Shown here piece after piece: positions 14,801 to 29,800 of a stretch of 64,000 nt of DNA; positions within the stretch are counted from its first letter, which is position 1, and the number at the start of each line of letters is the position of its first letter. Position numbers and translations under genes: made by a program. The stretch spans positions 1,999,202-2,063,201 of the forward strand of contig OW203769.1 in NCBI GenBank assembly GCA_934045905.1. Reading direction: 5' to 3'. Below the pieces are notes generated by a model, which was given only the letters and a program-made list of their open reading frames with translations, did no database searches and was not told where the DNA came from. Source of the DNA: Leuctra nigra. Lineage: Eukaryota > Arthropoda > Insecta > Plecoptera > Leuctridae.

Positions 14801-17800
14801 GAAGCTACCAAATTGTTTAATCTCTAACGTGTGCTTTTCGAACGCTAGGTATAAACTGTTGATCAAAGGCTCAATTCAAACGTATGTAACTTTTTTCTCA
14901 TAACTCAAATATTTCTACAAATCGCATGCAATAAATTATCATATGTGTCCTATAACGTGTACAAATTTCAGCTCCTTATCATTTGTAGTTCTGTCGGAGT
15001 GAACTCGCAAACAGCGGGATTTTTTCGGCGAGTTTTGGGGGAGTTTTATTTTATTTACGAATTAATATGGATACCTCGGTCATTTAATTATATAAAATCA
15101 TGAAGTACGTGGGAAATTTTCAGCAATCTATTATAGAGTGGCAGCAATTTAAATGCGTAATGATGTATGGATGGAAACCTAGACAGGAAATGGGGCAAAT
15201 TCACATAGATTTTGTACCCGAGTAACAAATTCGCTTTGCAATCATAAGTTCTGTTCTCATTTCGATTTTTGTGTCAATTAATTAATTAATCATAAGCTAA
15301 AGAAGAGATTATGAAGGTTTTATATTTCACTATAGAACTACAAAAGTTTTAATCAACCGAACCATCAAGATTGTATGAAATTTCCACTGGTTTCGCCCAA
15401 TTTGCCCGAATTAATGGTTCATTTGGAAATGTATGAAAGGAATTTATTCCCGCTCTATTTTACATTGTGGCACTGAAAAGTATCTATTACTAACGGTACT
15501 CTTTGTTCCTAACGCATATCCGTGCTTTGACACTATTTCCATAATTATATTTAAGAACAATCAAATAGATAGCAGTGGCCAGCGTCAATGACTAATAGCG
15601 TGCATAGCAGCCATGTTGGGTTCTTCAATCCGCTCCTGGCGGGTTCAGCGTTTCGCCGCCAGATGTCACTGAGCTTTGCTGGTAATAGCCAATAAAGAGA
15701 CATAAGAAAAATAGTAAAATGCAAAATAAGCATTTGCGTTAATGTTCATAATTCTGGCAACACTGGTCAGCGCCCAGCAGCACGGCACGGTTTCGCCGGT
15801 AGCCGACCGAGCCACTGATGTCGGCGCGTACTTTCAAATTGAGGCGGCAAATTAAAAGAGTGAATGTTGAAATCCACTCACAACCAGTGTTGTGACTAGA
15901 TAATTTTATTTTTATCTAGATAAAGATAATAGATAACTGCCAAAAATTTATCTAGATAAGATAATAGATAATTGTTTAAAAAATTATCTAGATAATAGAT
16001 AAAGATAAAAAAAATTATCTAGATAAATATTAAAAGATAAAAGATAATTTTCTAAAATCTCGTCTAATTTCATTTTACATAGGTATTATAATAAGGTATC
16101 TATAAACATTTACTTTATAGGCATATCTAACCAGATTATTGATGTTCCTACTGCCTGTGATTAAAATTTACTAAAAGGGAAGGGACTATTTTTATTATAC
16201 GGGATTATAATTTTAATTTTCTAATGCGTAAATTTGGAAACGTCGCATATGCCTCATTATCTATCACAGATTTCATTATAACATTATTTTCTAACAAATG
16301 TTTTGAAAAGTATTGGCGGATAGGATACAGTATTTTTGGTAGGAACCATGAGGTACCTAAGTAAGTAAATAGAATGTAAGACATAATATTAAGTTAAGCT
16401 TCTTTCCTTAATATACCGGGTTGCGCAAAAAAAAATCACCCTGATTGAGAAGTCAAAACTATTATAAATAGGATTCTGAAATTTGTACACATATTAGAAA
16501 ACATACCAAAATGTAATATGTGCAAGTTTCAAAAACATTTATATAGTAGGAAAAAAGTTACAGCTGTTCAAATTTTGGTTGTCAAAAAATTAATTATACG
16601 GAGCTCAAATAGCTCGCGTCCAGAAAACTTCCAATGGCCGGGACGCTGTTTCTTCAAAACTACGTACTATATCTAGCTGAAAATTTCAAAATATATCGAA
16701 AATATAAGATCAATTGTGTACAAATGTCAATCAATTTAAATGAATTGAACGAAAGTTATGTGATCTTGAAGTTGAGCGTAAAATCAGAATAATGTAGATT
16801 ATTTCTAAATTTTACACACGTTATAAAAGTGATTTTTCCCCCACTATTCTGTTTTCATGCTCAACTTCAAGATACAATAACTTTCGTTACATAAATTGAT
16901 ATTGATTGAAATTTTTACACAATCGATCTTAATCTATTTTGAATTTAATTTGAAATTTTCAGCTTGATCTCTTACCCAGTGAACACAGGTCGTCCCAGGG
17001 ACAGACTATTTTTAGGATATCCTAGCCTAAAGTAGGACATCCTACTAGGATGTCCTGGGTACCTCCCTGGGATATCCTAATAAAGGAAGAAGATCCTTTT
17101 TTAGGAACATTCTTCCTAAATTAGGCAATTGCCTTTTTTAGGAAGAATTGTCCTAAAAATGGCTGCTACTGAAATCCTATTTTAGGACAATTCTTCCTAA
17201 ATTAGGCAATTGCCTTTTTTAGGAAGAATTGTCCTAAAAATGGCTGCTATTGAAATATTTTTAAAAGTTTCTACAACTGTCAACAGAGTACTCTGCCCTT
17301 CGACTTCACAATATAGATTTTTAATTTCAGCATATCTCTTTATCGTTTGTTTTTAAGTAAGTTATATTATTTCCAAAATCTGCCAAGTATTATAAGATAT
17401 TATAACAAAAAGAGACATGTCCTATTGGATGATAGGAAAAATGTGTATTTCTTTTATTTTGTACTCGAACCTAAGTTGTCACCTTGGAGTCGGAGCCATA
17501 TTTTTTGGATGCAAACATTGATAACTGAATTAATGAATATGAATAATGCGAATCGTGCGAATTGGTGTCTGTGCAAATAGAACCTGTCTATTAAATGGCA
17601 ATTGCATCCCAATAGGGGAAAATTATCTTCCATAGGAAATACCATTCTATTATAATAATAATAATAATAATAATGAAAAATTATATATTAAATTTGTCAT
17701 TTTCATCCTAATTTAGGAAAAGCATCTACCTAAATAAGAAAATGACGTCCTAAAGTAGGACAATGTATATCTTAAATTAGGCAGTTTCGTCCTCTTTTAG

Positions 17801-20800
17801 GAAGGTCCGCCTAATTTAGGAGGTACCTGGGATCGAAAAACTTGTGTAATTAGGACACTCTGGGGACACTCTGGGGATCATTTTAGGCCGAGTTTAGGAC
17901 GGACTGGGGATGTCCTACCTAAGTAAGTAGTCTGTCCTGGGGACGTCCCAGGTACGTCCTAGTGTTCACTGGGTACGTATGTTTTGAGAAACAGCATCCC
18001 GGCCATTGGAAGTTTTCTGGACGCGCGCAATTAGAGATCCGTATAATCAATATTTTGGCAACCAAATTTGAACAGCTGTAATTTTTTTCCTACAATAGTA
18101 ATGTTTTTGAAACTTTCACATATTACATTTTGGTATGTTTTCTAATAGGTATGTGTACAAATGTCAATATCCTATCTAAAATAGTTTCGATATAAAACCG
18201 TCTCAATCAGGGTGATTATTTTTTGCGCCACCCGGTATTATGAATTCTAATCTAGTGGAGCGGTCGCTCCACCCAGCCAAGTCGTACTGTACACTCACAG
18301 TTACTCAACATACCGTAAAAGACTATATAAACTGAGGAGCAGACCAACCACTTTTACTGTAAGCAACAACATAGCATTTACGGCCTACTGGATCTCAAAA
18401 TTGAAAAATATCACATTGTTGCGAAATATCTTAATTTCGAGCTTGATTCAGATGTCAGGAAACAAACACCGCTGTCACCACCGCAGCCTAAACGGCTGTG
18501 CCGATCGATCTGAAATTTTTACCACATAAGCACTTTTTGCGTCTGAGGTGCCTTTTTATAAAACCAACCGGAAGCCGCCATTTTGAAACCGGAAGTGACG
18601 TCATATCTCAAAAACGGCTAGACCGATCGGATTGAAACAGCGCCAAATTATTCAAACGGTCATAAACCGGAAATGACGTCATAATAATGAAGAATCAGAC
18701 TTTCATAATCTTTTACTAGAATAACTACATATTTAGAAGGCTTATAATGATGCATATCATTTATACAAATAAATTCTAGGTGGCAGTTATTTCAGCCGCC
18801 ATTTTGAAAACCGGAAAAGATGCCATATCTCAAAAACGGCTGAACCGATTCGATCGAAGCTTTCGCTATACTTCATGTACTATCATTAATAGCATTATTT
18901 AGTACCAAACGCAACTTTTCTTAGTTACCAAATCGGATTGCTTATTATTTTTAAAGAAATTAGTCATTGTTGCCCCGATAAGTGTTACACGTTGTAAGAA
19001 TAATCTAAAAAAGGAGTGATATCCCCATAAAAAACACTCCGTGTAAAAATACCAGCCAAGTCTCTTCAACTATAAAAAAATAGGAGAAATCTAAAAATTC
19101 AGCACTGAAAAGTAGTGATATCAAAAAATGGGCCAAGTCAAAACTTAATTTTAAAAACCAAAATATACTTGGCCATCGTTTTTTAAGGCATTATAGGTAT
19201 ATTATATATATTTAGGCACAATGATTTTTGGCACTTCTATAATATACCTACACGATGCGCCAAGTATATTTTGGTTTTTAAAATTAAGTTTTGACTTGGC
19301 CCATTTTTTGATATCACTACTTTTCAGTGCTGAATTTTTAGATTTCTTCTATTTTTTTATAGTTGAAGAGACTTAGCTGGTATTTTTACACGGAGTGTTT
19401 TTTATGGGGATTTATATTACATGGTATTTTAAAATTAAAATAGATAAATAATTTTTATCTAGATAAAAACAAAAGATAACGATTTTTTTTTATCTAGATA
19501 AAGATAAAGATAACATGAAAATTATTTATCTAGATAAAGATAAAGATAAAAAATAATTATCTAGATAATTATCTAGATAATTTTATCTAGATAAGTCACA
19601 ACACTGCTCACAACGCAAAAGAACAAAATAGTTTTAAACTAGGAAAACGCTCAGTGTAACGCGTTGATGAGCGAGCACGGGTACGTGCAAATTCTCGAAC
19701 CGGAAATGCGTACACAACGCACAGTAAACATATCCATCCATATTGAATTGAAATATGAGTCCAGTCACAGTGATTGGAAGGCGGTTGAGCTTCAGATCCG
19801 CTCCAACATTTATTTGATAAACTTTTAAACTGGAGGGATTTATTACATACCTGATATATGTGAGTAATCTCTACACGTTTCTCTCTCTGCTGAAGAACTC
19901 ATCAGGTTAGTTTCATCGACGTAGCCTGTGTACGTCTTACTAGAAGATATTTATTATTCGGGAATTTTGTGAAGAAAAACAACGGCTACATTTTGTCAAT
20001 ACCACGGTCTGTAGACTCAATGGAGATCAGACACAGTCTTCTAAATGAAAAGACAAGGCACAAAGAAGCAAAGATTTGGTGTGTCAAGAATGATGCCGGC
20101 GTTCTACTGACTTCTTCTCTCCGTTTTCTAATGATATTCTTGTTCCTGCGAACCATTTTAATACGCGGTAATGTCCTAAGAGTGTCCCAAGACATTCCAT
20201 GCTATACCAGAAGGCTTGATGATTCGTTTAGCGCAAGTTATGTCAACCTTACGCAGACTAAGTGCCGAGTGTCGGCCTTCCTCTGCATCGTCTCTGTTGG
20301 CGCTTCAAGCATTTCACATCAACAAATCAAGATAAGTAATATGAAGAAAATGTCCGTAGCACAATATTTTATAATACTTTTAACGTTAAGTGGAGATGTG
20401 GAGCTCAATCCTGGACCCACTTGTGTAATTTGCGCTACGACCGGAAGGAAAAATCAATGTTTCATCTCTTGTGACAACTGTGACGTTGCATCTCACAAAT
20501 CATGCGCCAAACTCAGTCCTTCTCAATTAAAAGAGTTAAAGACACGCGGCAAATGGACATGTTGGAATTGCTGCATGCCCCAATTTACTAATTCATTCTT
20601 TGATGTCAGTGGAGTCTCAATGAACTCGTCATGTGAGTCATCAGGGAAGAGAACTGGACGACGTGGAAAGATCTGCTGTTTGTCATTCAACGCTAGAAGC
20701 ATAAAATGCAAGAAGAAGCAACCACTACTGCAAGCCTGGGTAGAAGCAATGGACCCAGATATCCTAGCTATTTCTGAGACTTGGCTGAATCCTGCAATAC

Positions 20801-23800
20801 AAGACTCCGAATTTATTCCCGATAAGTACTCAGTTTTTAGAAAAGATAGGTGCCCTTCTGGTTCCAGAGTATCACAGCGAGGAGGGGGAGTTTTGTTGGC
20901 AATTAAACCAGCACTTGAACCAACAAGACTTGTTCATCTTGAAAACAACGCTGAAGTTATCTGGGTCAGCGTAAAATGCGGCAATGAAAATTTGCTTATT
21001 GGATCCGCCTACAGAGCCCCTAACAGTGTGGACGCTATTAATGAAGACTTAATTGCATCTGTGGAAAAAGTGCAGGACATACAACATAAATATGACGGAA
21101 TTTTCTTGTGTGGAGATTTCAATTTGGATATTGACTGGAGCAGAGATGATTACCTACGTCAAAGCTGGAAATAGTCTGTCAGATAATTTTCGCTCCACAT
21201 TTCTCAATATTGTGCCGCATCAGATGGTCAAGGAAGCCACCAGAATTACAAACACAGCTAGGTCAATTCTCGATCTGGTGTTGACGAACAACCCATCAAA
21301 GGTTTGTGATCTTGAGGTAATACCAGGGATCAGTGATCACATGGCTGTTATGTTTCATCTGCATCGGTGTCCGCCGAAACACAAGATAGTGAAACGCGTT
21401 ACTCGCAACTACCGCAAAGCTGATTGGCCTATGCTACGGGACTTGTTTCAGAAAAACATGCCAATTCCTTGCGATGATTCTCAGAATATTGAGCGAGTTT
21501 GGGCAGAATGGACAAGGGTATTTTGGGAGTGCGTGGACAAGGCCGTGCCGAGTGGATGTATGACCGGTAAACGCAGGGCGCCATGGATCACTGGTGACAT
21601 TATAAGACTCATCCATAAGAGAGATTATCGTTATAGGCGATGGAAACAAAACAAAAGTGATGAAAACCGGGATAAATACAAGTGTGCAAGAAATCTGGCT
21701 AAAAATGAATCGAGAAAAGCGCATGAAGCATTTATTTGGAAGCTGGGGAGTGGAAAGAAGCTGTGGAGGTACATTCATGGTAAATGTGGAGCATTGACCC
21801 CGCAGCACTTTGAAATAAATGATATTCGAGAGAATGATTCGAAGAAAATTGCTGAAGCGTTTGTTCTACACTTTCAAGACAATTTCACGAACGCCAGAAA
21901 TGCAACTGTTGGCCAGCTTCCTTCTCTTCCAAAACCAGATCACTCCAATGAACTGCAATCCGTCTCATTTACTCCAACCATCGTTCTAAGAGCTCTAAGG
22001 AAAATGAAACCAGATAGTGCAACAGGTCCAGATTGTATACCCGCAAGAATTTTGCATTCGTGTTCAAAAGAATTGGCGCCTTCTCTAAGTAAATTGTTCA
22101 CGATTTCTATAAGAGTAGGAGAAATCCCATGTATATGGAAGAAAGCTAACGTCGTACCAATCTTTAAATCAGGAAACAGAAATAATGTATCAAATTACCG
22201 GCCTATTTCTTTAACATCTGTGGTGGGGAAGGTAATGGAACGAGTGGTGTCCTGGGAGCTGTTGCACCACTTACAGGACATTGAAGTAATCGGTCCTCAC
22301 CAACATGGCTTCCTGCCTCGAAGATCATGTGTGACGTTGCTGACAGGGGCGATTGACGACTGGCAGCATGCATTGGATGAAGTTCCTGGGGCACGGGTGG
22401 ACGTCATAACACTTGATTGGGCCAAAGCATTTGACCGAATACAGCATGACCGGTTGCTGGAAAAACTTGTTGCCTACAGTGTTTCTGGTGATCTAATGAA
22501 ATGGTTGACTAGTTTTCTTTTGGGACGATAGATGCGCGTCGTGTTTAATGGCGTTCATTCCAGTGAACAGGCTGTCAGATCGGGAGTACCTCAGGGATCG
22601 GTACTTGGACCATTGCTCTTCAATGTGTTCATGTTGGATTTGCCCCAGACCGTTGATTCGACAATGTGTCAATACGCCGATGATTGCACTATCTACAGAA
22701 ACATTAAATCTCCTGAAGACCATGGAAGTCTGCAGACAGACTTACGTAACATTGAGAATTGGTGCAATACAAATCATCTTCCATTGAATCAGAAAAAATT
22801 TCAACAGATTACCATCACGAGGGCTAAGAGATCTCAGAGCTTTGAATATTATATTAACAATAATCAAATTGTAAAAACCAGCTCAATGCGGATTCTCGGA
22901 GTAACAGTTACCAGTGATCTCAAATGGAATGTCCAGACTGAGATTGTCAGGAATAAGTCCGCTAAAGCGCTTGGTTTTGTTTGTAGAACTCTGAATGGAG
23001 CGAGACCAAAAGTGAAGAGAACAATTTATCTTGGCCTAGTTAGACCTATATTGACCTACGGTACTCCAGCCTGGCATCCAACAAGTCGCAGCAATATAGT
23101 CAAGTTGGAGCGGATTCAAAATAGAGCGACAAGGTTTATCACAGGTAGGAGAGACCTCAGCAGCGGAGAACGGCGGAAGTTGGCTAACTTAATCGCACTG
23201 GAACATCTGTACGAAGAAGTGGATAACATATTCCTAAAAAAGTTGCTTTTAGACTTCGTCGATTTGGATCCATTTCATCGCATTAGCGTAAATCAGACAG
23301 CAACACGAACAAATCTGATAGGAATGGTGAAGCCCCCGTTTGCCAGAACATCGCAGTATCAGAATGGGTTCTACTACCGAACGGCAATTTCCTTCAACAA
23401 CCTGCCGATAGAACTCATTGCTGAGAAAAATATGAACTACTTCAAAGCGTTGCTGCGACGTCTCTATACAACAAAAGCGGATTTGATTTTGCCTTGCATA
23501 AATTAATGTATTGTTGCTTATTTCATTTATTTCATGATTGTTTGATTTACCTATTCTTAATTATTCTTTGTTTATTGTTTATTATTTTATATAGCTGGTA
23601 GTGGGGCACTTGTGTTACGGGGCATGCCCTAATCCCACTACCAGCAAAACACTATGTAAGAGTAGTTGTTTTGCAAATAAATAATAAAAATAAAAAAAAT
23701 ATGAGCCACTAAATCAACGAATTTCATCAAAACTTGAAAATTGCATCTAAGCACCCTGGTACATATAGCAAATCAGGTTCAATTTAATTGGCACTGGAAA

Positions 23801-26800
23801 ACATTAATTTCGATACTTCATATCTGACAGCTATTAAAAATGTCAATAAGTTCATACGTTCTTAACTGATTGGGATGAACATTTGTAAAATAAGAGACAT
23901 TGTTGGTCTTAATGATCATGCAAAATATGAGTTTATCAAATGTATAGAAGACCATTTTCATTTTTCAACCTATCAGGAGATGTTTATTTAAATTTTAGCC
24001 AATGAATGGATTTCAAAATAAATTATGGTCTGCAAACAGAAAAGGTTGTCTCTACATGTGTGCAAAATTTCAGCTCGATCGAAGAAAAACTGTGACCTGT
24101 ATAGCCTCACCTAGCAGAAAAACATACAAAAAAAACAGAGGTCCGTGCCAAATGAGCTAAAAGGAGACGCTCGCTTCGCTCGCTCAATAACGTCAGGGCT
24201 TTTGAAATACTAATTCTTTCTTTCCATTACAACTTCGTCGCTTCAATGCATTGTCTATCTTCAACAAGACGGCCATCACCTCATTTCTGTCCCTCAGAGG
24301 TAGAAGGCCGTAAGTCCATTTTAATGATTCTTGAAGTGATCTTAAATAGGTCCGTGAAGTTGGCAACCCCACTTAAAGCACTAATAGGCGATTTGACAAA
24401 TTATCTCGGTGGCTCGGGGGCTGTTACATTGTTCAACTCCCCACTAAGGTTCCTGGAAATCAAACTGCATTATGAAAATCATTAGAAAGCAGAGCCACCG
24501 AGATAATTTGTTAAATCGTCTATTGCGGGAATGACATAAGCAATTAGTGCTCAATTAGTGCTTCTACTAAAGTTCCACTGATAATTAGTGCTCAATTATT
24601 TTGGGACTGGGAGATACGGCTACTTGTATGTGGGGGCTGGTAACTTCCCGTAGCAGAACCACTAAAAGCACTAATAGACAACATCATAAATTATCTAGCT
24701 ATTATGCTATTATGCTTTTCAAAAAATTTCATATGCAGTACCGTGATCCAAGTATCTATTATGGTTTTTCAACAATGGATCATATCCATAATAGTTACTT
24801 GGATCATATCTCTATGCTTGGATCACGGTACTGCATATGCAGAGCTGAAAAGCAGAGCTAACTAGATAATTTATGATGTTGTCTATTTCCGGATGGATAT
24901 CAATAATTAGTGCTCATTTAGTGCTTTCGATTGGCCCCTATAATTAGTGCTTTCATATTTTCGGAGATTTTTGTACTTAAAGGTGGGAGTTGCAGCAGCA
25001 CCACTTCTCTCCATTTTCTACAACGGCCGAGCGCTTGTATCAGCTATTTTGCGTGCCATCAAGAGTAGCAGGCAACAATGAGATGACATCACGAGCAAAG
25101 TTTAGCCGGTATTTTTATTCCGATTCCAGTGTTCTTATTCGCATTACAACTTGTTTGGGGCAATGTGAACTATGTGAACTATACTTGCGTCGAGTTCACG
25201 GAACAGGTTGGGTGAGTGGTTAACGCTCTGAACTTGTATTCCGGACGCCCGGGTTCGATGCCCGCGGTCGTCCTTCCTGACAGGGGTATTTCGTGGGTTT
25301 CCATCAGTCGACAGATGGACCGCCTCCTTCCCACCTTCCATCCTTACCTACTCTTCACCATCATAAATCTCTTCCCAATCATCATCATAATCATTCATCC
25401 GTCGCCATTTGCCTCACTGCAGAACAGTGCGACGTTAAGGGCCGCGGTGCGCCTATGTAGGTAGATTTCCGGACTTCTTCATCGAGCAAAGCAACCTTTT
25501 TCATACCCTGCGATGCCTTTAATTTACATTTTACAACACACCGTCGAGAGCCGTCTTCGGTCTTCCATTCATGAAGGGTGTTCATGCCCGAATGAACCGC
25601 AGCTCGTGACAACAAAGGATCAATAATCCCTTTTATTAATTTTTTGTTCTTATTGATCAAATAATATGTTTGACCACACAGGAAAAATTCCTAATCGAAT
25701 TCGAAAGTAGAAATAGGTTTGTTATTTGTACTAGGAAAACGCTCAGTGTAACGCGTTGATGAGCAAGCACGGGTACGTGCAAATTCTCGAACCGGAAATG
25801 CGTACACAACGCACAGAAAACATATACATCCATATTGAATTGATTATGATATCAACTTAAAGTGGTTCCATCGTTTCGGCATAGGAATGAGAATTTGCTG
25901 TAATTCACACCAAAGATTAATGAAACCATATTACATACAACTAGCAAAATATATTTGCCCCTTACGGTATCATATAATTAGATATTCTTGATTGAAAATC
26001 ATCTTTTCCCCCATAAGATAACACAGGGAGACATGATATCGTCCTGGAAAATTGGCCTTAAATTGCTCCTAAAACCGCAAGAGGAATGACAAATTATTGA
26101 AAATAGTCTCAAATTAAAGATAATAATTTTTAGAATAAGACTGCCGTTTGAAAATATGGGGTCACAGGCCAAATAAGAAAGAAACTGTGTACAATGTGTA
26201 AAATTTACCATAAATCTGGCAACATTGCACTACAAATATGAATTATTTTGGGATAGTTTAATTGGAACTTCAATTAAAAACATATAATTGGAGCACACGG
26301 TAAGATATAATTGTTTTATGCTGTTGTTTGAGGTATTATTTCATCAGAGATTTGTATGAATTACGGCGATTTCTAAGCACCTTGGCTGGAGCAGTGGGAC
26401 CACTTTAAAAGTGTATGCTTTTCATCGAAACTTTAAAATAGCATTTAAGCACCTGGGGTGTCATTCCTGTACGTTTTTAGTCTCTTAAGTTAGCTATCGT
26501 ATCGTAAATTTTGTTTACTCCTATGTTAACGTCCATAACAACGGTTGCTACTGTCTTAAAATGTACGATAAGAGAGTGAAAATGCGTACAGGAATCAACC
26601 CCCTGGTTCATAAAGCAAATCAGAATCAATTTTCAATTGGCACTGGAAAACATTCATTTCGATACTTCATTACTAACAGATATTAATAACTTCATACGTT
26701 CTTAACTGATTGGGATGAAATTTTGTAAAATAAGAGACAATATTGGTCTTAATGATCATGCAAAATATGAGTTTGATCAGAATTATCGAAGACCGTTTTC

Positions 26801-29800
26801 ATTTTTCAGCCTATCAGGAGATATTTATTTAAATTTTAACCAATGAATGGATTTCAAAAAAAAATATGGTATGCAAACAGAGAAGGTTGGTTTTACATGT
26901 GTACAACATTTCAGCTGGATCAAAGAAAAACTCTGACCTGTATAGCCAAAATATGAGTTTGATCAGATTTATCGACGACCAGTTTCATTTTTCAACCTAC
27001 CATCAGGAGATGTTTATTTAAATTTTAACCAATACATTTTTTTCAAAAAAATTAGGGGTCAGCAAACAGAAAAGGTTGTCTCCACATGTGTGCAAAATTT
27101 CAGCTCGATCGAAGAAAAACTCTGACCTGTATAGCGTCAGTAAACGGAAAAAAAACAAAAAAAACAGAGGTCCGTGCCAAAAGAGCCAAAAGGAGACGCT
27201 CGCTTCGCTCGCTCAAAAATTCGGACAAAAATGACGAAAATACCTTGCAAGCTATAAACTTGTTTTATAGACAAGTATAGTTGAAACTATTATGATTATT
27301 ATGATAATACTGTATGATAATACAGTATTACATAATATTAGTGTGATATTCAGTATTCAGTATGTTTTTATTGATTTGCTTTGTGCACAAAACACGGTGG
27401 CAAAACATAATGTAATTAGATTCATATACATAGATAACAAGAGTCTGCAAGATAACAATAGTGTGTGATGTGATGATAATAATAGAACTAATTAGTAATT
27501 ATCGCCGTCAATCACACAATAATAAACCAAAAGAATTATTGAACTTCGCCGCCGAATTTGACATTGTTTCATGTCTAATCGATTTGTGTATGATTGATGC
27601 TCGCATAATTCTGATATTACTTACAAGTTTCAAATATTTATTGTGAGTAAACCTGGAGTGCTCTATGAACGTTGAAGTGGGAATCACGTAGACCACAATC
27701 CATGTGATTCCTTCTTGGGCCTACTGAGGTTTTAGTCGTGGTTTTCCTCAGTTTATAGAGCAAATGTGGGATGGTTCCCTTAGCTTAGTCCACGACAAAT
27801 TCATGCTAAAGCATCCACGACCAATGCTGTACCAATGTTGTACGTCTGTTTTGAGTTCACAACTTGTATCCATTCTACTGAGGTTTTAGTCGTCGTTTTC
27901 CTCAGTTTATAGAGCAAATGATGGGATAGTTCCCTTAGCTTAGTCCACGACAAATTCATGCTAAAGCATCCACGACCAATGCTGTACCAATGTTGTCCGT
28001 CTGTTTTGAGTTCACAACTTGTATCCATTCTACTGAGGTTTTAGTCGTCGTTTTCCTCAGTTTATAGAGCAAATGATGGGATGGTTCCCTTAGCTTAGTC
28101 CACGACAAATTCATGCTAAAGCATCCACGACCAATGCTGTACCAATGTTGTACGTCTGTTTTGAGTTCACAACTTGTATCCATTCTACTGAGGTTTTAGT
28201 CGTCGTTTTCCTCAGTTTATAGCAAATGATGGGATGGTTCCCTTAGCTTAGTCCACGACAAATTCATGCTAAAGCATCCACGACCAATGCTGTACCAATG
28301 TTGTGCATCTGTTTTGAGTTCACAACTTGTATCCATTCTACTGAGGTTTTAGTCGTCGTTTTCCTCAGTTTATAGAGCAAATGATGGGATGGTTCCCTTA
28401 GCTTAGTCCACGACAAATTCATGCTAAAGCATCCACGACCAATGCTGTACCAATGTTGTACGTCTGTTTTGAGTTCACAACTTGTATCCATTCTACTGAG
28501 GTTTTAGTCGTCGTTTTCCTCAGTTTATAGCAAATGATGGGATGGTTCCCTTAGCTTAGTCCACGACAAATTCATGCTAAAGCATCCACGACCAATGCTG
28601 TACCAATGTTGTGCATCTGTTTTGAGTTCACAACTTGTATCCATTCTACTGAGGTTTTAGTCGTCGTTTTCCTCAGTTTATAGCAAATGATGGGATGGTT
28701 CCCTTAGCTTAGTCCACGACAAATTCATGCTAAAGCATCCACGACCAATGCTGTACCAATGTTGTGCATCTGTTTTGAGTTCACAACTTGTATCCATTCT
28801 ACTGAGGTTTTAGTCGTCGTTTTCCTCAGTTTATAGAGCAAATGATGGGATGGTTCCCTTAGCTTAGTCCACGACAAATTCATGCTAAAGCATCCACGAC
28901 CAATGCTGTACCAATGTTGTGCATCTGTTTTGAGTTCACAACTTGTATCCATTCTACTGAGGTTTTAGTCGTCGTTTTCCTCAGTTTATAGAGCAAATGA
29001 TGGGATGGTTCCCTTAGCTTAGTCCACGACAAATTCATGCTAAAGCATCCACGACCAATGCTGTACCAATGTTGTGCATCTGTTTTGAGTTCACAACTTG
29101 TATCCATTCTACTGAGGTTTTAGTCGTCGTTTTCCTCAGTTTATAGAGCAAATGATGGGATGGTTCCCTTAGCTTAGTCCACGACAAATTCATGCTAAAG
29201 CATCCACGACCAATGCTGTACCAATGTTGTGCATCTGTTTTGAGTTCACAACTTGTATCCATTCTACTGAGGTTTTAGTCGTCGTTTTCCTCAGTTTATA
29301 GAGCAAATGATGGGATGGTTCCCTTAGCTTAGTCCACGACAAATTCATGCTAAAGCATCCACGACCAATGCTGTACCAATGTTGTGCATCTGTTTTGAGT
29401 TCACAACTTGTATCCATTCTACTGAGGTTTTAGTCGTCGTTTTCCTCAGTTTATAGAGCAAATGATGGGATGGTTCCCTTAGCTTAGTCCACGACAAATT
29501 CATGCTAAAGCATCCACGACCAATGCTGTACCAATGTTGTGCATCTGTTTTGAGTTCACAACTTGTATCCATTCTACTGAGGTTTTAGTCGTCGTTTTCC
29601 TCAGTTTATAGAGCAAATGATGGGATGGTTCCCTTAGCTTAGTCCACGACAAATTCATGCTAAAGCATCCACGACCAATGCTGTACCAATGTTGTGCATC
29701 TGTTTTGAGTTCACAACTTGTATCCATTCTACTGAGGTTTTAGTCGTCGTTTTCCTCAGTTTATAGAGCAAATGATGGGATAGTTCCCTTAGCTTAGGCC

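Larger units (their letters stand above)
15895..19606 (+). mobile_element. Non-autonomous hAT element, copy 1
   Basis: Termini are CAGTGTTGTGACTAG and the inverted GTCACAACACTG. An exact 8-bp duplication CTCACAAC lies at 15887-15894 and 19607-19614, diagnostic of hAT transposons. Subterminal DNA is rich in TATCTAGATAA palindromes. No transposase frame is visible. The element contains a foldback (16416-18235), a TA-flanked element (16975-17973) and a Helitron-like insert (18251-19410). Confidence 0.92.
19760..23696 (+). mobile_element. CR1/L2-superclade LINE with 2A peptide and PHD-like finger, degenerate
   Basis: The element is flanked by a 9-bp duplication AAATATGAG (19751-19759 and 23697-23705) and ends in an A-rich tail. 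It encodes in order a 2A-type peptide, a PHD-like zinc finger, an apurinic-type endonuclease and a reverse transcriptase with YADD; there is no RNase H. It is inserted into a copy of the CTAG-ended repeat (19638-19759 and 23697-24190). One frameshift (about 21150-21175) and one in-frame TAG (22529-22531) mean this copy cannot make an intact polyprotein. Confidence 0.9.
19638..24190 (-). mobile_element. CTAG-ended repeat E, copy 1 (split by LINE)
   Basis: The plus strand starts ACTAGGAAAACGCTCAGTG and ends GACGCTCGCTTCGCTCGCTC. Read on the minus strand it ends TGAGCGTTTTCCTAG before T, with a CGCTCA/TGAGCG hairpin just inside. The LINE splits it at 19759/23697. Confidence 0.6.
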
